NCBI RefSeq assembly: GCF_002240565.1 | Contig: NZ_MZMO01000001.1 | Coordinates: 1 to 64,000, forward strand | Reading direction: 5' to 3' | Length of the DNA: 64,000 bases | DNA from: Clavibacter michiganensis subsp. insidiosus | Lineage (GTDB): Bacteria > Actinomycetota > Actinomycetes > Actinomycetales > Microbacteriaceae | Shown: positions 35,921 through 43,663 of the stretch, in pieces | Numbering within the stretch: position 1 is the stretch's first letter | How the letters are laid out: each line of letters begins with the position of its first letter | Translations under genes and position numbers: made by a program | Notes under the pieces: generated by a model | Told to the model about the DNA's origin: nothing | Database searches by the model: none | The model's input: only the letters and a program-made list of their open reading frames with translations

Positions 35921-36682
35921 TCAGGTGACGGGCGCGAGCACGAGGTCGTCGCCCGCCGCCGCGAGCAGGACGACCTGGTCACGGCCTGCGCGACGACCCG
36001 TCAGCGACGGCAGGTCGAGGAGCGCGCGCGGGGCGACGAGGTCCCAGCCGGCGTCCGTCAGGCGGTGCACGAGCTCGCGGCGGGAGAGCCGCCGGGTCGG
36101 CTCCTCGGCGAGCGCCTGCACGACGACGAGGTCCATCGGATCCAGTTCCAGCGGCACGCCCGCGAGCCAGGCCTCGCCCGTGGCCGGGTCGAGCACGAGG
36201 TCGCCCGCGGTGACCATGGCCGGAGCCAGGCCGCGGCGGCGGAAGAGCACGCGCAGCGTCTCGACGACCTCCTCGAGGCCGAACGGCTTGGTGACGTAGT
36301 CGTCGGCGCCCGCGCCGAAGGCCGCGAGCCGGTCCTCGAGCGAGTCGCGGCCGGTGAGGAAGAGCACGGGGCTGGCGACGCCCGCGCGCCGCAGCTCGCC
36401 GACCACCTCCACGCCCGAGACGTCGGGCAGCGTCATGTCGAGCAGGATCGCGTCGGGCGCGGACTCGACGGCGGCGTCGATCGCGGCGCGGCCGGTGGCG
36501 AAGACGCGCACGTCCCAGCCCTCCATCCGCAGCGCGAGCGACAGCAGCTGCGTGATGGGCGCCTCCTCGTCGACCACGAAGACGCGGAGCGAGCGGGGCG
36601 CATCGCCCGGCGCGTCACCGGGCATCATCCCGGGCGCCGCCTGCTCGTCGTCGCGGGCGGCGGAGCTCAGGGTGCTGGCCAT
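35921..36682 (-). CDS. Response regulator with atypical C-terminal domain
   Basis: A 253-residue protein. The receiver domain is complete: VFVVDEEAP acidic pair, phospho-acceptor Asp in ILLDMTLPD, Thr in LFLTGRDS and Lys in YVTKPFG. The C-terminal part starts like an OmpR winged helix (LVLDPATGEAWLAGVPLELD, RRLSRRELVHRLT) but then diverges and ends VVLLAAAGDDLVLAPVT without the usual recognition helix and wing pattern. No histidine kinase adjoins it, so it is an orphan. Start ATG 36682 follows GGAAGAGG. Confidence 0.75.
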   Translation of the reverse strand: MASTLSSAARDDEQAAPGMMPGDAPGDAPRSLRVFVVDEEAPITQLLSLALRMEGWDVRVFATGRAAIDAAVESAPDAILLDMTLPDVSGVEVVGELRRAGVASPVLFLTGRDSLEDRLAAFGAGADDYVTKPFGLEEVVETLRVLFRRRGLAPAMVTAGDLVLDPATGEAWLAGVPLELDPMDLVVVQALAEEPTRRLSRRELVHRLTDAGWDLVAPRALLDLPSLTGRRAGRDQVVLLAAAGDDLVLAPVT

Positions 36683-36997
36683 GCGGATCCTCTTCCGTCG
36701 GATGCGCCGCCGGCCCAGGGGGACGGGCCGACGGCGGGTGCTCCTCGCGGAGCGGCGGCCGGGGGTGGGCCGCCCCTCCATCCTCGCGACCGGGGAGCCG
36801 CCGGGCATCATCCCCGGGGACCGTCACGGGTAGTCCCTACGGCGTGCACGGGCGGAGCACCGGAGATGGCGAGGAGGCGCACGGCGCGTCCGCAGGCGGG
36901 CGGTGCCTCGCGGCGGGCTGTCGCGCCGGCCGCCGGATCCGCGAGACTGATCCGCACGCCGACCTCACGGATCGCCCCGCCCCGGCGTCTACCCGGT
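36683..36997. other. Intergenic region between response regulator and sigma factor genes
   Basis: 315 bases between divergent genes. It carries two near-copies of a GGGCATCATCCC-type dyad, one just inside the response regulator gene (about 36620) and one at about 36803, which could be a binding site. No convincing ORF or promoter box was found. Confidence 0.3.
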
Positions 36998-37531
36998 GTG
37001 GAGATGATGCAGCCGTTCGACAGGGTCGTGACCGAGCACGGCGCCGTGGTGCTCCGCGTGTGCCGGGCGGTGCTCGGCGGGCACGCGGACGCGGAGGACG
37101 CGTGGTCGGAGACGTTCCTGTCGGCACTCGTGGCGTATCCGCGGCTCGGGCCGCGCGCCGACGTGCGCGCCTGGCTCGTCACCATCGCGCACCGCAAGGC
37201 CCTCGACGCGATCCGCGCCCGCGGCCGCCGCGCCCTCCCCGTCGACGAGGTGCCCGAGCGGGTCTCCGACCTCGGCGTGCCCGACTCCGGCGACCCCGAC
37301 CTGTGGCGCGCCGTCGCCGCCCTGCCCGGGCGGCAGCGGCTCGCGGTCGCGTACCGGTATCTCGGCGGGCTGCCGCACGCGGAGGTGGCGGCGATCGTCG
37401 GCGGGACGCCCGAGGCCGTGCGGCGCGCGGCGGCGGACGGGGTCGCGAGCCTCCGGCGGTCGATGGGCGCGGATCCGCCGGGCACCGGTCGCGCTCCCGC
37501 ACCCGCCACCACCACCGGAGGACGACCGTGA
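36998..37531 (+). CDS. ECF-type RNA polymerase sigma factor
   Basis: A 177-residue sigma factor. Region 2 is VLRVCRAVLGGHADAEDAWS with the core-binding helix and WLVTIAHRKALDAIRARGRR; region 4 is ALPGRQRLAVAYRYLGGLPH with EVAAIVGGTPEAVRRAAADG as the DNA-binding helices. No anti-sigma gene adjoins it. It overlaps ogt by 4 bp (GTGA), so it probably directs or accompanies an alkylation or stress response. GTG 36998 or ATG 37004 can be the start. Confidence 0.85.
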   Translation: MEMMQPFDRVVTEHGAVVLRVCRAVLGGHADAEDAWSETFLSALVAYPRLGPRADVRAWLVTIAHRKALDAIRARGRRALPVDEVPERVSDLGVPDSGDPDLWRAVAALPGRQRLAVAYRYLGGLPHAEVAAIVGGTPEAVRRAAADGVASLRRSMGADPPGTGRAPAPATTTGGRP

Positions 37532-38154
37532 CCGATCCCGACGACACCATCCCGTTCCTCGACGCCGCCGCGCTCGAGGCCGCCGACCCGACGCCGCCCG
37601 CCCTCGACGCCCTCCGCCTCCGCCTCGCCGACCGGGCCGCGGCCGACGGCGCGCTCGACGTCGGCTTCACCACGATCGACTCGCCCGTCGGCCCGCTGCT
37701 CCTCGCGGCCACCGAGCGCGGCCTGATCCGCGTCGCGTACTCCCGCGAGGACCACGACACCGTGCTCGGCGACCTCGCGCGGCGGCTCGGCCCGCGGATC
37801 CTGCGCGCCCCGAAGCGCCTCGACCAGGCCGCCCGCGAGCTCGACGAGTACTTCGCCGGCCGCCGCCGCTCCTTCGACCTGCCGCTCGACCGCCGCCTGT
37901 CGACCGGCTTCCGCGACCGGGTGCAGCGGCTGCTGCCGGAGATCCCGTACGGATCCACCCGCACCTACCGCGAGGTCGCCGAGACCGCGGGCAGCCCGGC
38001 CGCCACGCGCGCGGTCGGCACGGCGTGCTCGACGAACCCGCTGCCCGTGGTGATCCCCTGCCACCGCGTCCTCCGCTCCGACGGCACGCTCGGCGGCTAC
38101 ATCGGCGGGCTCGCGGCGAAGACGACGCTGCTGGAGCTGGAGGGGCGGATCTGA
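37528..38154 (+). CDS. ogt: Methylated-DNA--protein-cysteine methyltransferase
   Basis: A 208-residue protein with the active-site motif PCHRVLRSDG, the helix-turn-helix FRDRVQRLLPEIPYGSTRTY, and the C-terminal GGYIGGLAAKTTLLELE. It transfers alkyl groups from O6-alkylguanine to its own Cys in DNA repair. The N-terminal 45 residues are an acidic extension. It is translationally coupled to the sigma factor gene. Confidence 0.92.
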   Translation: MTDPDDTIPFLDAAALEAADPTPPALDALRLRLADRAAADGALDVGFTTIDSPVGPLLLAATERGLIRVAYSREDHDTVLGDLARRLGPRILRAPKRLDQAARELDEYFAGRRRSFDLPLDRRLSTGFRDRVQRLLPEIPYGSTRTYREVAETAGSPAATRAVGTACSTNPLPVVIPCHRVLRSDGTLGGYIGGLAAKTTLLELEGRI

Positions 38155-38192
38155 CGGGCTCCGCCATCCGGCGGACGCGTCGGGCCCGCGCC

Positions 38193-38198
38193 TAGCGT
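38193..38198 (+). promoter_or_regulatory. -10 box (TAGCGT), leaderless start
   Basis: TAGCGT is six bases before ATG 38205. The same CCTAGCGTGAGGGCATG string recurs before the paralogue at 38492. Confidence 0.55.
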
Positions 38199-38204
38199 GA
38201 GGGC

Positions 38205-38423
38205 ATGGACGATGCGACGGCACCCGGCGAGCGCGCGGCGACTGCCGGAGGCGCCGGCCGGCTGCCCGACACCGGGCTCGCCGTGCTCTTCGCGATCGGC
38301 GTCGTGATGGGGCTCACGCGCGACGATCTGCGGCCTCTCGGCCTGCTGCTGATGGTCACGAGCGCCGTGGTGTTCCTGGCCGTCACGGTCGTCCGGTGGC
38401 GTCGGCGGGGCGCGTCGCGCTGA
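38205..38423 (+). CDS. Small two-helix membrane protein, paralogue 1
   Basis: A 72-residue protein with a polar N terminus, helices LAVLFAIGVVMGL and LGLLLMVTSAVVFLAVTVV separated by TRDDLRPL, and a basic C terminus. The gene 38492-38752 encodes a protein with the same plan, so the two look like a tandem duplication. Function unknown. Confidence 0.65.
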   Translation: MDDATAPGERAATAGGAGRLPDTGLAVLFAIGVVMGLTRDDLRPLGLLLMVTSAVVFLAVTVVRWRRRGASR

Positions 38424-38479
38424 CGGGTGCCGCGCGCGCGTCCCCCACGGGGCGGACGCGCCCGACCTACCCCGGTGCC

Positions 38480-38485
38480 TAGCGT
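38480..38485 (+). promoter_or_regulatory. -10 box (TAGCGT), leaderless start
   Basis: TAGCGT is six bases before ATG 38492, in the same 17-base context as at 38193. Confidence 0.55.
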
Positions 38486-38491
38486 GAGGGC

Positions 38492-38752
38492 ATGAGCGAA
38501 CCGACGACGCCCGGTGGCCCCGCGGATCCGCCCGCGGAGGACGACGACTCCTCCAGCACGAACGCGTCGCTCGGCATCGTCTTCGGGATGCTCGGACTCG
38601 TGCTCATGCTCACCCTCGACGACACCCGCGTCGCCGGGCTGCCGTTCGTGATCCTCGGCATCACCTTCTTCGTCATGGGCATCCGACCGACCACGCGGAA
38701 GCGCGACCGCGCCGCCGTGGACGACACCCCGACCCCGCCCCCTCCGGCGTAG
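38492..38752 (+). CDS. Small two-helix membrane protein, paralogue 2
   Basis: An 86-residue protein: acidic N terminus (ADPPAEDDDSSST), helices LGIVFGMLGLVLMLT and LPFVILGITFFVMGI separated by LDDTRVAG, then a basic and Pro-rich tail. It matches paralogue 1 in helix spacing, and both have a DD turn between the helices. Function unknown. Confidence 0.65.
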   Translation: MSEPTTPGGPADPPAEDDDSSSTNASLGIVFGMLGLVLMLTLDDTRVAGLPFVILGITFFVMGIRPTTRKRDRAAVDDTPTPPPPA

Positions 38753-38760
38753 ACAGGGTC

Positions 38761-39204
38761 ATGGCCACCTCGCCCGACCACCCGCGCCTGCTGCAGACCG
38801 TGCTCGACACGCCGGATCCGCGCCGCCTCGCCGAGTTCTACCGCGAGCTCCTCGGCTTCCGGTACCGGCCGGGCGACGAGCCCGACCAGGCGGGGCCGGA
38901 TGCGGACTGGCTGGTCCTCGTCGACGACGACGGATCCCGCCGCCTCGCCTTCCAGCTCGCGCCCGGCATGCCCGCGCCCCGCTGGCCCGAGGGATCGCCG
39001 CCGCAGATGCTGCACCTCGACCTCACCGTCGGATCCGTCGCCGACCTCGAGCGCCAGCGGTCGCGGGCCGTCGCGCTCGGCGCCGAGGTGCTGCAGGACC
39101 GGTCCGTGGATCCCGACGAGCCCCTCTACGTGCTGCGGGATCCCGCCGGCCATCCGTTCTGCGTCTTCGTCGCGCCGGCGCCCTCGGAGGCCGACAGCCC
39201 CTAG
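38761..39204 (+). CDS. VOC (glyoxalase/bleomycin resistance-like) family protein
   Basis: A 147-residue protein with two beta-alpha-beta-beta-beta modules: VLDTPDPRRLAEFYRELLGF, then MLHLDLTVGSVADLERQ and VLRDPAGHPFCVFV. It may bind or detoxify a small molecule, and the metal ligands are not fully clear. Its TAG stop (39202-39204) lies inside the target-site duplication of the IS element. Confidence 0.85.
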   Translation: MATSPDHPRLLQTVLDTPDPRRLAEFYRELLGFRYRPGDEPDQAGPDADWLVLVDDDGSRRLAFQLAPGMPAPRWPEGSPPQMLHLDLTVGSVADLERQRSRAVALGAEVLQDRSVDPDEPLYVLRDPAGHPFCVFVAPAPSEADSP

Positions 39205-39205
39205 A
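39200..39205. repeat. Target-site duplication, left copy (CCTAGA)
   Basis: CCTAGA at 39200-39205 is repeated at 40274-40279, directly outside the IS ends. It fits the NCTAGN target known for IS481-type elements. Confidence 0.8.
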
Positions 39206-40273
39206 TGTACCCGGCCATGACGTTGGTGACACTTCGGGGCGTGTGAGGAGGCCTCCTGGCTTGATGGAGCTGTCTAGTTCTGCCACTGCCAGGAGGCCTC
39301 GATGTCCCACGCTAATGCTCGTCTGACGGTTCACGGGAGGGTTCTCCTCGTGCGGCGGGTGGTCGAGGATCGTCGGCCGGTCTCGCATGTCGCGCGCGAA
39401 CTCGGTGTGTCGCGTCAGTGCGCGCATCGGTGGGTGAATCGGTTCCGGTCCGAGGGCTTCGAAGGCTTGTCGGACCGGTCCTCGAGGCCGAGACGGGTGC
39501 CGACGAGGACGAGCCCGGAACGAGAACGAGCCGTCGTGGAAGCGAGGACCCGATTGCGATCAGGTCCTGCCCGGTTGGCGCCGGTGACCGGTGTTCCAGC
39601 CCGCACGATCTCCCGCATCCTGCGGCGGCACGGGGCACCGCCGTTGGCATGGTTGGACCCCGTCACCGGGGCCGTGATCCGGGCATCCCGGTCGACGGCA
39701 AACCGGTACGAGCATGAGCATCCCGGCGACCTGATCCACGTCGACGTGAAGAAGCTCGGCCGGATCCCGGACGGCGGCGGCTGGCGGGCGCATGGCCGCA
39801 GCGAACAGGTTCGTGGTCGTGGGATCGGGTTCGATTACGTCCACGCCGTGGTCGATGACCACACCCGCCTCGCCTACGCGGAGATCCACCCGGACGAGAA
39901 GGGCGTGACCGCGGCAGGGTTCCTGACCCGGGCCGCGGCGTACTTCGCCGAGCACGGCATCACCCGCATCGAACGGGTCCTGACGGACAACGCGTTCGCC
40001 TACCGGCACTCGGCCGCGTTCCAGAACGCGGTCACGCAGCTCGGTGCGAGGCAGAAGTTCATCCGCCCGCACTGCCCCTGGCAGAACGGCAAGGTCGAAC
40101 GCTTCAACCGCACCCTCGCGACCGAGTGGGCCTACCGGCAACCCTTCACCAGCAACCAAGCCAGAACCGACGCCCTTGATCCGTGGATCCAGCACTACAA
40201 CACTGAACGAATCCACTCGAGCCACGGGCTGACGCCCGCGGCCCGAGTGTCACCAACGTGATGACTCAGTACA
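39206..40273 (+). mobile_element. IS481-family insertion sequence, complete
   Basis: A 1068-bp element. Ends: TGTAC at 39206 and GTACA at 40273, within 28-bp imperfect terminal inverted repeats that share the inner block ACGTTGGTGACACT (39220-39233; complement 40246-40259). It carries one intact transposase gene and is flanked by a 6-bp direct repeat CCTAGA. Ends and gene appear intact, so it is probably recent and mobile. GC is lower than the surroundings. I believe IS1121 of Clavibacter is of this type, but I cannot confirm identity without a search. Confidence 0.88.
39302..40261 (+). CDS. IS481 family transposase
   Basis: A 319-residue DDE transposase: N-terminal helix-turn-helix (VSHVARELGVSRQCAHRWVN), then an rve integrase core with the acidic triad in HVDVKKLG (first Asp), LTDNAFAYR (second Asp) and GKVERFNRTL (Glu). 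The C terminus has YNTERIHSSHGLTPAARV. The stop TGA (40259-40261) lies in the right terminal repeat. It cuts and joins the IS ends and is intact. Confidence 0.92.
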   Translation: MSHANARLTVHGRVLLVRRVVEDRRPVSHVARELGVSRQCAHRWVNRFRSEGFEGLSDRSSRPRRVPTRTSPERERAVVEARTRLRSGPARLAPVTGVPARTISRILRRHGAPPLAWLDPVTGAVIRASRSTANRYEHEHPGDLIHVDVKKLGRIPDGGGWRAHGRSEQVRGRGIGFDYVHAVVDDHTRLAYAEIHPDEKGVTAAGFLTRAAAYFAEHGITRIERVLTDNAFAYRHSAAFQNAVTQLGARQKFIRPHCPWQNGKVERFNRTLATEWAYRQPFTSNQARTDALDPWIQHYNTERIHSSHGLTPAARVSPT

Positions 40274-40279
40274 CCTAGA
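40274..40279. repeat. Target-site duplication, right copy (CCTAGA)
   Basis: This is the second copy of the 6-bp repeat. It supplies the CTA (TAG on the minus strand) stop of the isochorismatase gene. Confidence 0.8.
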
Positions 40280-40808
40280 GCGCCACCGTGTCGTGCGGCT
40301 CCACGGTCGACACGATCCCGGGGTGCCGCAGGGTCGCGAAGTACAGGTTCGTGTGGGCGACGATCTGCGCGGCGCCGATCGCCACGCCCTCGTGCAGCGC
40401 GTCCGCCGTCGTGTGGGCGTCGCCGACGAGCGTCACGTCGAAGCCGCGCGCTGCCGCGCTCTGCAGCGTCGTGCGCACGCAGTAGTCGGTCTGGGCGCCC
40501 GCGACCACGATCTTCGTCGTCCCGAGCCGCGCGAGCACCTCCGCGAGGTCGGTGTCGGCGAAGGAGTCGCGATGCGCCTTCCGCACCAGCGGCTCGTCGG
40601 CCGCCCGCGCGAGCGGCGGCACGAGCGCCCAGTCGGGATCGCCCTCCGCGAAGCCGTGATGGTCCTGGATCCACACCACCGGCGACCCGCTCGCGCGGGC
40701 GCGCTCGACGAGCGCCGTCGTGCGCGCCACCACCCCCTCGGCGTCGAGGCAGCCGGGCAGCACGCCGACCTGGAGGTCGATCACGAGGAGGGCGGTGGAT
40801 GCGGTCAT
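40275..40808 (-). CDS. Isochorismatase family hydrolase
   Basis: A 177-residue cysteine hydrolase: Asp in [13 protein letters not shown], Lys in [10 protein letters not shown], and nucleophile Cys in [12 protein letters not shown] with the cis-peptide before it. This is the nicotinamidase/isochorismatase fold, and the substrate is unknown. ATG 40808 follows GGAGGATC. The TAG stop is formed by the IS target duplication. Confidence 0.9.
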   Translation of the reverse strand: MTASTALLVIDLQVGVLPGCLDAEGVVARTTALVERARASGSPVVWIQDHHGFAEGDPDWALVPPLARAADEPLVRKAHRDSFADTDLAEVLARLGTTKIVVAGAQTDYCVRTTLQSAAARGFDVTLVGDAHTTADALHEGVAIGAAQIVAHTNLYFATLRHPGIVSTVEPHDTVAL

Positions 40809-40832
40809 GCGGCGATCCTCCGGCATCGCCGT

Positions 40833-41660
40833 CTACGCGCCGCACGCCGTCGACCGGCTGCGCTCGGCCCACGCGTCGACGTCGGCGCGCAGGTCGTCGA
40901 GCGCGCCGGTGACGATCTCGACCGCGTCGCCGCCGAGCAGGAGATAGAAGGGAGCGCCCTCCTCGACCGCGTCGACGAGCACCTTCGCGCCGAGCGCGGG
41001 ATCGTTCGGCTGCGTGCCGTCGGTGGTGTCGTTCTCCTTGCGGCGCTTGCCGGCGGTCTCGGCGTAGTCGTCGATCACGGTGGACGACTGCGTGAGCGAG
41101 CGGCCCGAGAAGTCGGTGCGGAAGGATCCCGGCGCCACCACCGTCGCGACGATCCCGAGCGGCTCGAGCTCGGTGCGCAGCGCCATGGTCATCTGCTCGA
41201 TCGCGGCCTTCACGGCGCCGTAATAGCCGGATCCCGCGCCCGTGCGCGCGGCACCGATGGACGAGAGGTTCACGATGGTGCCGCTGCGACGCTCGCGCAT
41301 GCCGGGCAGCACGGCCTTGAGCATGCGGACGCTGCCGTGGAACTGGGTGTCGAACAGGCGCGCGACGTCCGCGTCGTCGCCCTCCTCGACGGCCGCGCGG
41401 TAGCCGTAGCCCGCGTTGTTGACGAGCACGTCGACGCCGCCGAAGCGGGCCGTGGCCTCGTCGACCGCGAGCGACACCTGCGCGGGATCCGTCACGTCGA
41501 GGTCGAGCGCGAGGGCGTGCTCGGGGAACCGGTCGGCGAGGTCCTGCACGTTCGCGGCGTCGCGCGCCGTGACGACGACGTCGTGCCCGCGCTCCAGTGC
41601 CTCGACCGCGAAGGCGCGCCCGAGTCCGGTGGAGCATCCCGTGATCAGCCAGGTCGTCAT
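40833..41660 (-). CDS. SDR family oxidoreductase
   Basis: A 275-residue short-chain dehydrogenase: TGCSTGLGRAFAVEAL (NAD(P) loop), VLVNNAGYGYR, catalytic Ser in NLSSIGAAR, YYGAVKAAIEQ (Tyr-x3-Lys) and VVAPGSFRTDFSGRS. The substrate is unknown. It precedes the isochorismatase gene on the same strand by 24 bp and may be co-transcribed. Confidence 0.9.
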   Translation of the reverse strand: MTTWLITGCSTGLGRAFAVEALERGHDVVVTARDAANVQDLADRFPEHALALDLDVTDPAQVSLAVDEATARFGGVDVLVNNAGYGYRAAVEEGDDADVARLFDTQFHGSVRMLKAVLPGMRERRSGTIVNLSSIGAARTGAGSGYYGAVKAAIEQMTMALRTELEPLGIVATVVAPGSFRTDFSGRSLTQSSTVIDDYAETAGKRRKENDTTDGTQPNDPALGAKVLVDAVEEGAPFYLLLGGDAVEIVTGALDDLRADVDAWAERSRSTACGA

Positions 41661-41816
41661 GCGCGTTCCTCTTCCTCGTGGATGCGGGTGGGGGCGGCCG
41701 GTGCGGCGCGGCCCTCGTCGAGGCTAGGCGCATCGGGCGGCGGCGTCCGAGCCGCGACGGGGCCGTCCGGTCGCTCCACGACCGCTGGCCCGGCGGGGAC
41801 CGGGCTACTGTCGGGC

Positions 41817-43073
41817 CTGCTGAGCGACGACGCCCGAGACCCGGCCCCCGATCCCGACCCACGCACGTCGTGGACCGCGCGCCGCGGACCGCTCCTGACC
41901 GTCGCCCTCATCGTCGGCATCTCGCCGTTCGCGACCGACCTCTACATCCCCGGACTGCCAGCGATCGCCACCGACCTCGACGCGTCGACCGCATCGGTGC
42001 AGCTGACGCTGACCGCCTTCCTCGTCGCGTTCGCGGTCGGCCAGCTGGTCGTCGGGCCGATCAGCGACGGCGTCGGCCGGCGCCGCATCCTCCTCGCCGG
42101 GACCGCCCTCTTCACCCTCGCCAGCGTCGTCTGCGCGATCTCGCCCGACGTGACGACGCTGATCCTCGCCCGGGTCGTGCAGGGCCTGGGCGGCGCCGCC
42201 GCCGCGGTCTCGGCCCGCGCCATGGTCGGCGACGCCTCCACCGGCGCCCTCCGCAGCCGCCTCTTCGCGACGCTCGCGGTCGTCAATTCGGTCGGCCCGG
42301 TCGTCGCCCCGCTGGTCGGCGGCCTCGTGCTGACGTTCTCGTCCTGGCGCGCCGCGTTCGTCGTGCTGGCCGCGCTCGGCCTGGCCCTCACCCTCGCCGC
42401 GGCTCGCCTGCTCCCGGAGACGATCGTCCGCACCGGCGCGGGCGGCACCTCCCCGCGCGCCGTCCTCGGCCGCATGGCGGAGCTGCTGCGGATCCCCCGC
42501 TTCCGCTGGTACCTCGTCACCGGCTGCGCCGCGACGATCGGGTTCTTCTCCTACATCGCCACCTCCTCCTTCGTGTTCCAGGAGCAGTACGGCTTCGGCG
42601 AGGGCCTCTACACGCTGGTGTTCGCCTCCAACGCCTCCTGCATGATCGCCTCGACCCTCGTCTTCCGACGCCTCATCGGACGCTTCGCCGAGGACCGCCT
42701 CTTCACGATCGGCCTCGTCACGTGCGCCATCGGCTCGACCCTCGTGCTCGTCGGGGCGGTCGCGGGGATCGGTCCCGCGCTGGTCTGGCCGGCCCTCGCC
42801 CTCGTCACCGCGGGCTGGGGCTGGGTGATCCCCGGCTCGATCACGCTCACGCAGGCGCTCGGCCACCGGCACCCGGGCACGGCCTCCGCGCTCGTCGGCG
42901 GACTGCAGTTCGGCCTCGGCGGATTGGCGACGCCGCTCGCGGGCGCCCTCGGCGGCACCGCGACCGCCATGGGCGCGCTGATGACCGGCTTCATCGCGGT
43001 CGGGCTCGCCGCGCAGCTCTGGGCGTCCCGGGCTCGCAGCGGCGGGTCACGACCGCGACGGGCGGATGCCTGA
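41817..43073 (+). CDS. MFS multidrug efflux transporter (Bcr/CflA type)
   Basis: A protein of about 418 residues with twelve membrane helices. It opens after a short tail with SPFATDLYIPGLPAIATDL, the DHA1 Bcr/CflA signature, and has PISDGVGRRRILLAGTALF between helices 2 and 3 and RVVQGLGGAAAAVSARAMVG in helix 4. It exports drugs or metabolites by proton antiport. No ATG or GTG is available before the first helix. A TACTGT box at 41806 precedes CTG codons at 41817 and 41820, so a CTG start is likely. Confidence 0.82.
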   Translation: MLSDDARDPAPDPDPRTSWTARRGPLLTVALIVGISPFATDLYIPGLPAIATDLDASTASVQLTLTAFLVAFAVGQLVVGPISDGVGRRRILLAGTALFTLASVVCAISPDVTTLILARVVQGLGGAAAAVSARAMVGDASTGALRSRLFATLAVVNSVGPVVAPLVGGLVLTFSSWRAAFVVLAALGLALTLAAARLLPETIVRTGAGGTSPRAVLGRMAELLRIPRFRWYLVTGCAATIGFFSYIATSSFVFQEQYGFGEGLYTLVFASNASCMIASTLVFRRLIGRFAEDRLFTIGLVTCAIGSTLVLVGAVAGIGPALVWPALALVTAGWGWVIPGSITLTQALGHRHPGTASALVGGLQFGLGGLATPLAGALGGTATAMGALMTGFIAVGLAAQLWASRARSGGSRPRRADA

Positions 43074-43097
43074 TCGAGCGCGCGGGCGCCTCACGCT

Positions 43098-43441
43098 GAT
43101 GCGGCGGACGCCTGTTCCTCGAGCACCTGCGGCAGGAGGATCTGCCGTTCGCCGACGCGACATTCACGACAGCGTCGGTCGTCCTCGCCGATCGCGCCGA
43201 CGGCCAGCCCGCCGTGCGCTGGGACCTCCCGCGCGGATCCGTCACCCGCGCCATCGCCGTCCTCGGCCCGAGCGGCCGCGGCCTCTGGCAGCACCTGAGC
43301 CCGCGCACAGCCGCCTTCCGCCTGCTCGCCATCCACATGGAGGAGTGGATCAGCGTGCCCGACACGGATCCCGGCGCCGACCAGGAGCGCCGCTTCGTGC
43401 TCGTCGACGGCCGGTTCGATCCCGTGCCGCCGCGCTCCTGA
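43098..43441 (+). pseudogene. C-terminal remnant of an unidentified gene
   Basis: Codons from about 43098 to TGA 43441 read GRLFLEHLRQEDLPFADATF, then VRWDLPRGSVTRAIAVLGPS and MEEWISVPDTDPGADQERRF. Coding character is clear, but a TGA stands in frame just upstream (about 43089) and no start codon precedes the conserved part. It looks like a gene that lost its 5' end; a short protein from GTG 43211 is the alternative. The family is not recognised. The gap 43442-43663 holds nothing convincing. Confidence 0.45.
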
Positions 43442-43663
43442 CCTCCCGGCGTCATCCGCGGAACGTCCCCCGCATGACCGCACCCTCCACGCCCACCCGC
43501 CTCCCGCCCGGAAGTGGCACGATGGGCCGACGATGTTGCCGGGCCCGACCGTCGCATCCGCGAGACAGGGTCCCGGCGCCGCCTCAGGAGGATCACCCGT
43601 GCACTGCCCGGATCACGGTCAGATGACGTCCCCGCTCCGCTCCGCCACCTCGGCGGCCCGGTC

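Noticed and set aside
36600-36830. GGGCATCATCCC-type repeat at two places as a mobile repeat
   Set aside because: Two short near-palindromes in GC-rich sequence, one in a coding region, are too few to claim more than a possible binding site.
43442-43663. Possible c-di-AMP (ydaO) riboswitch before the amino acid permease
   Set aside because: The position would fit, but the conserved GGGGACCCA and GCCGAATCC-type blocks are not present in order.
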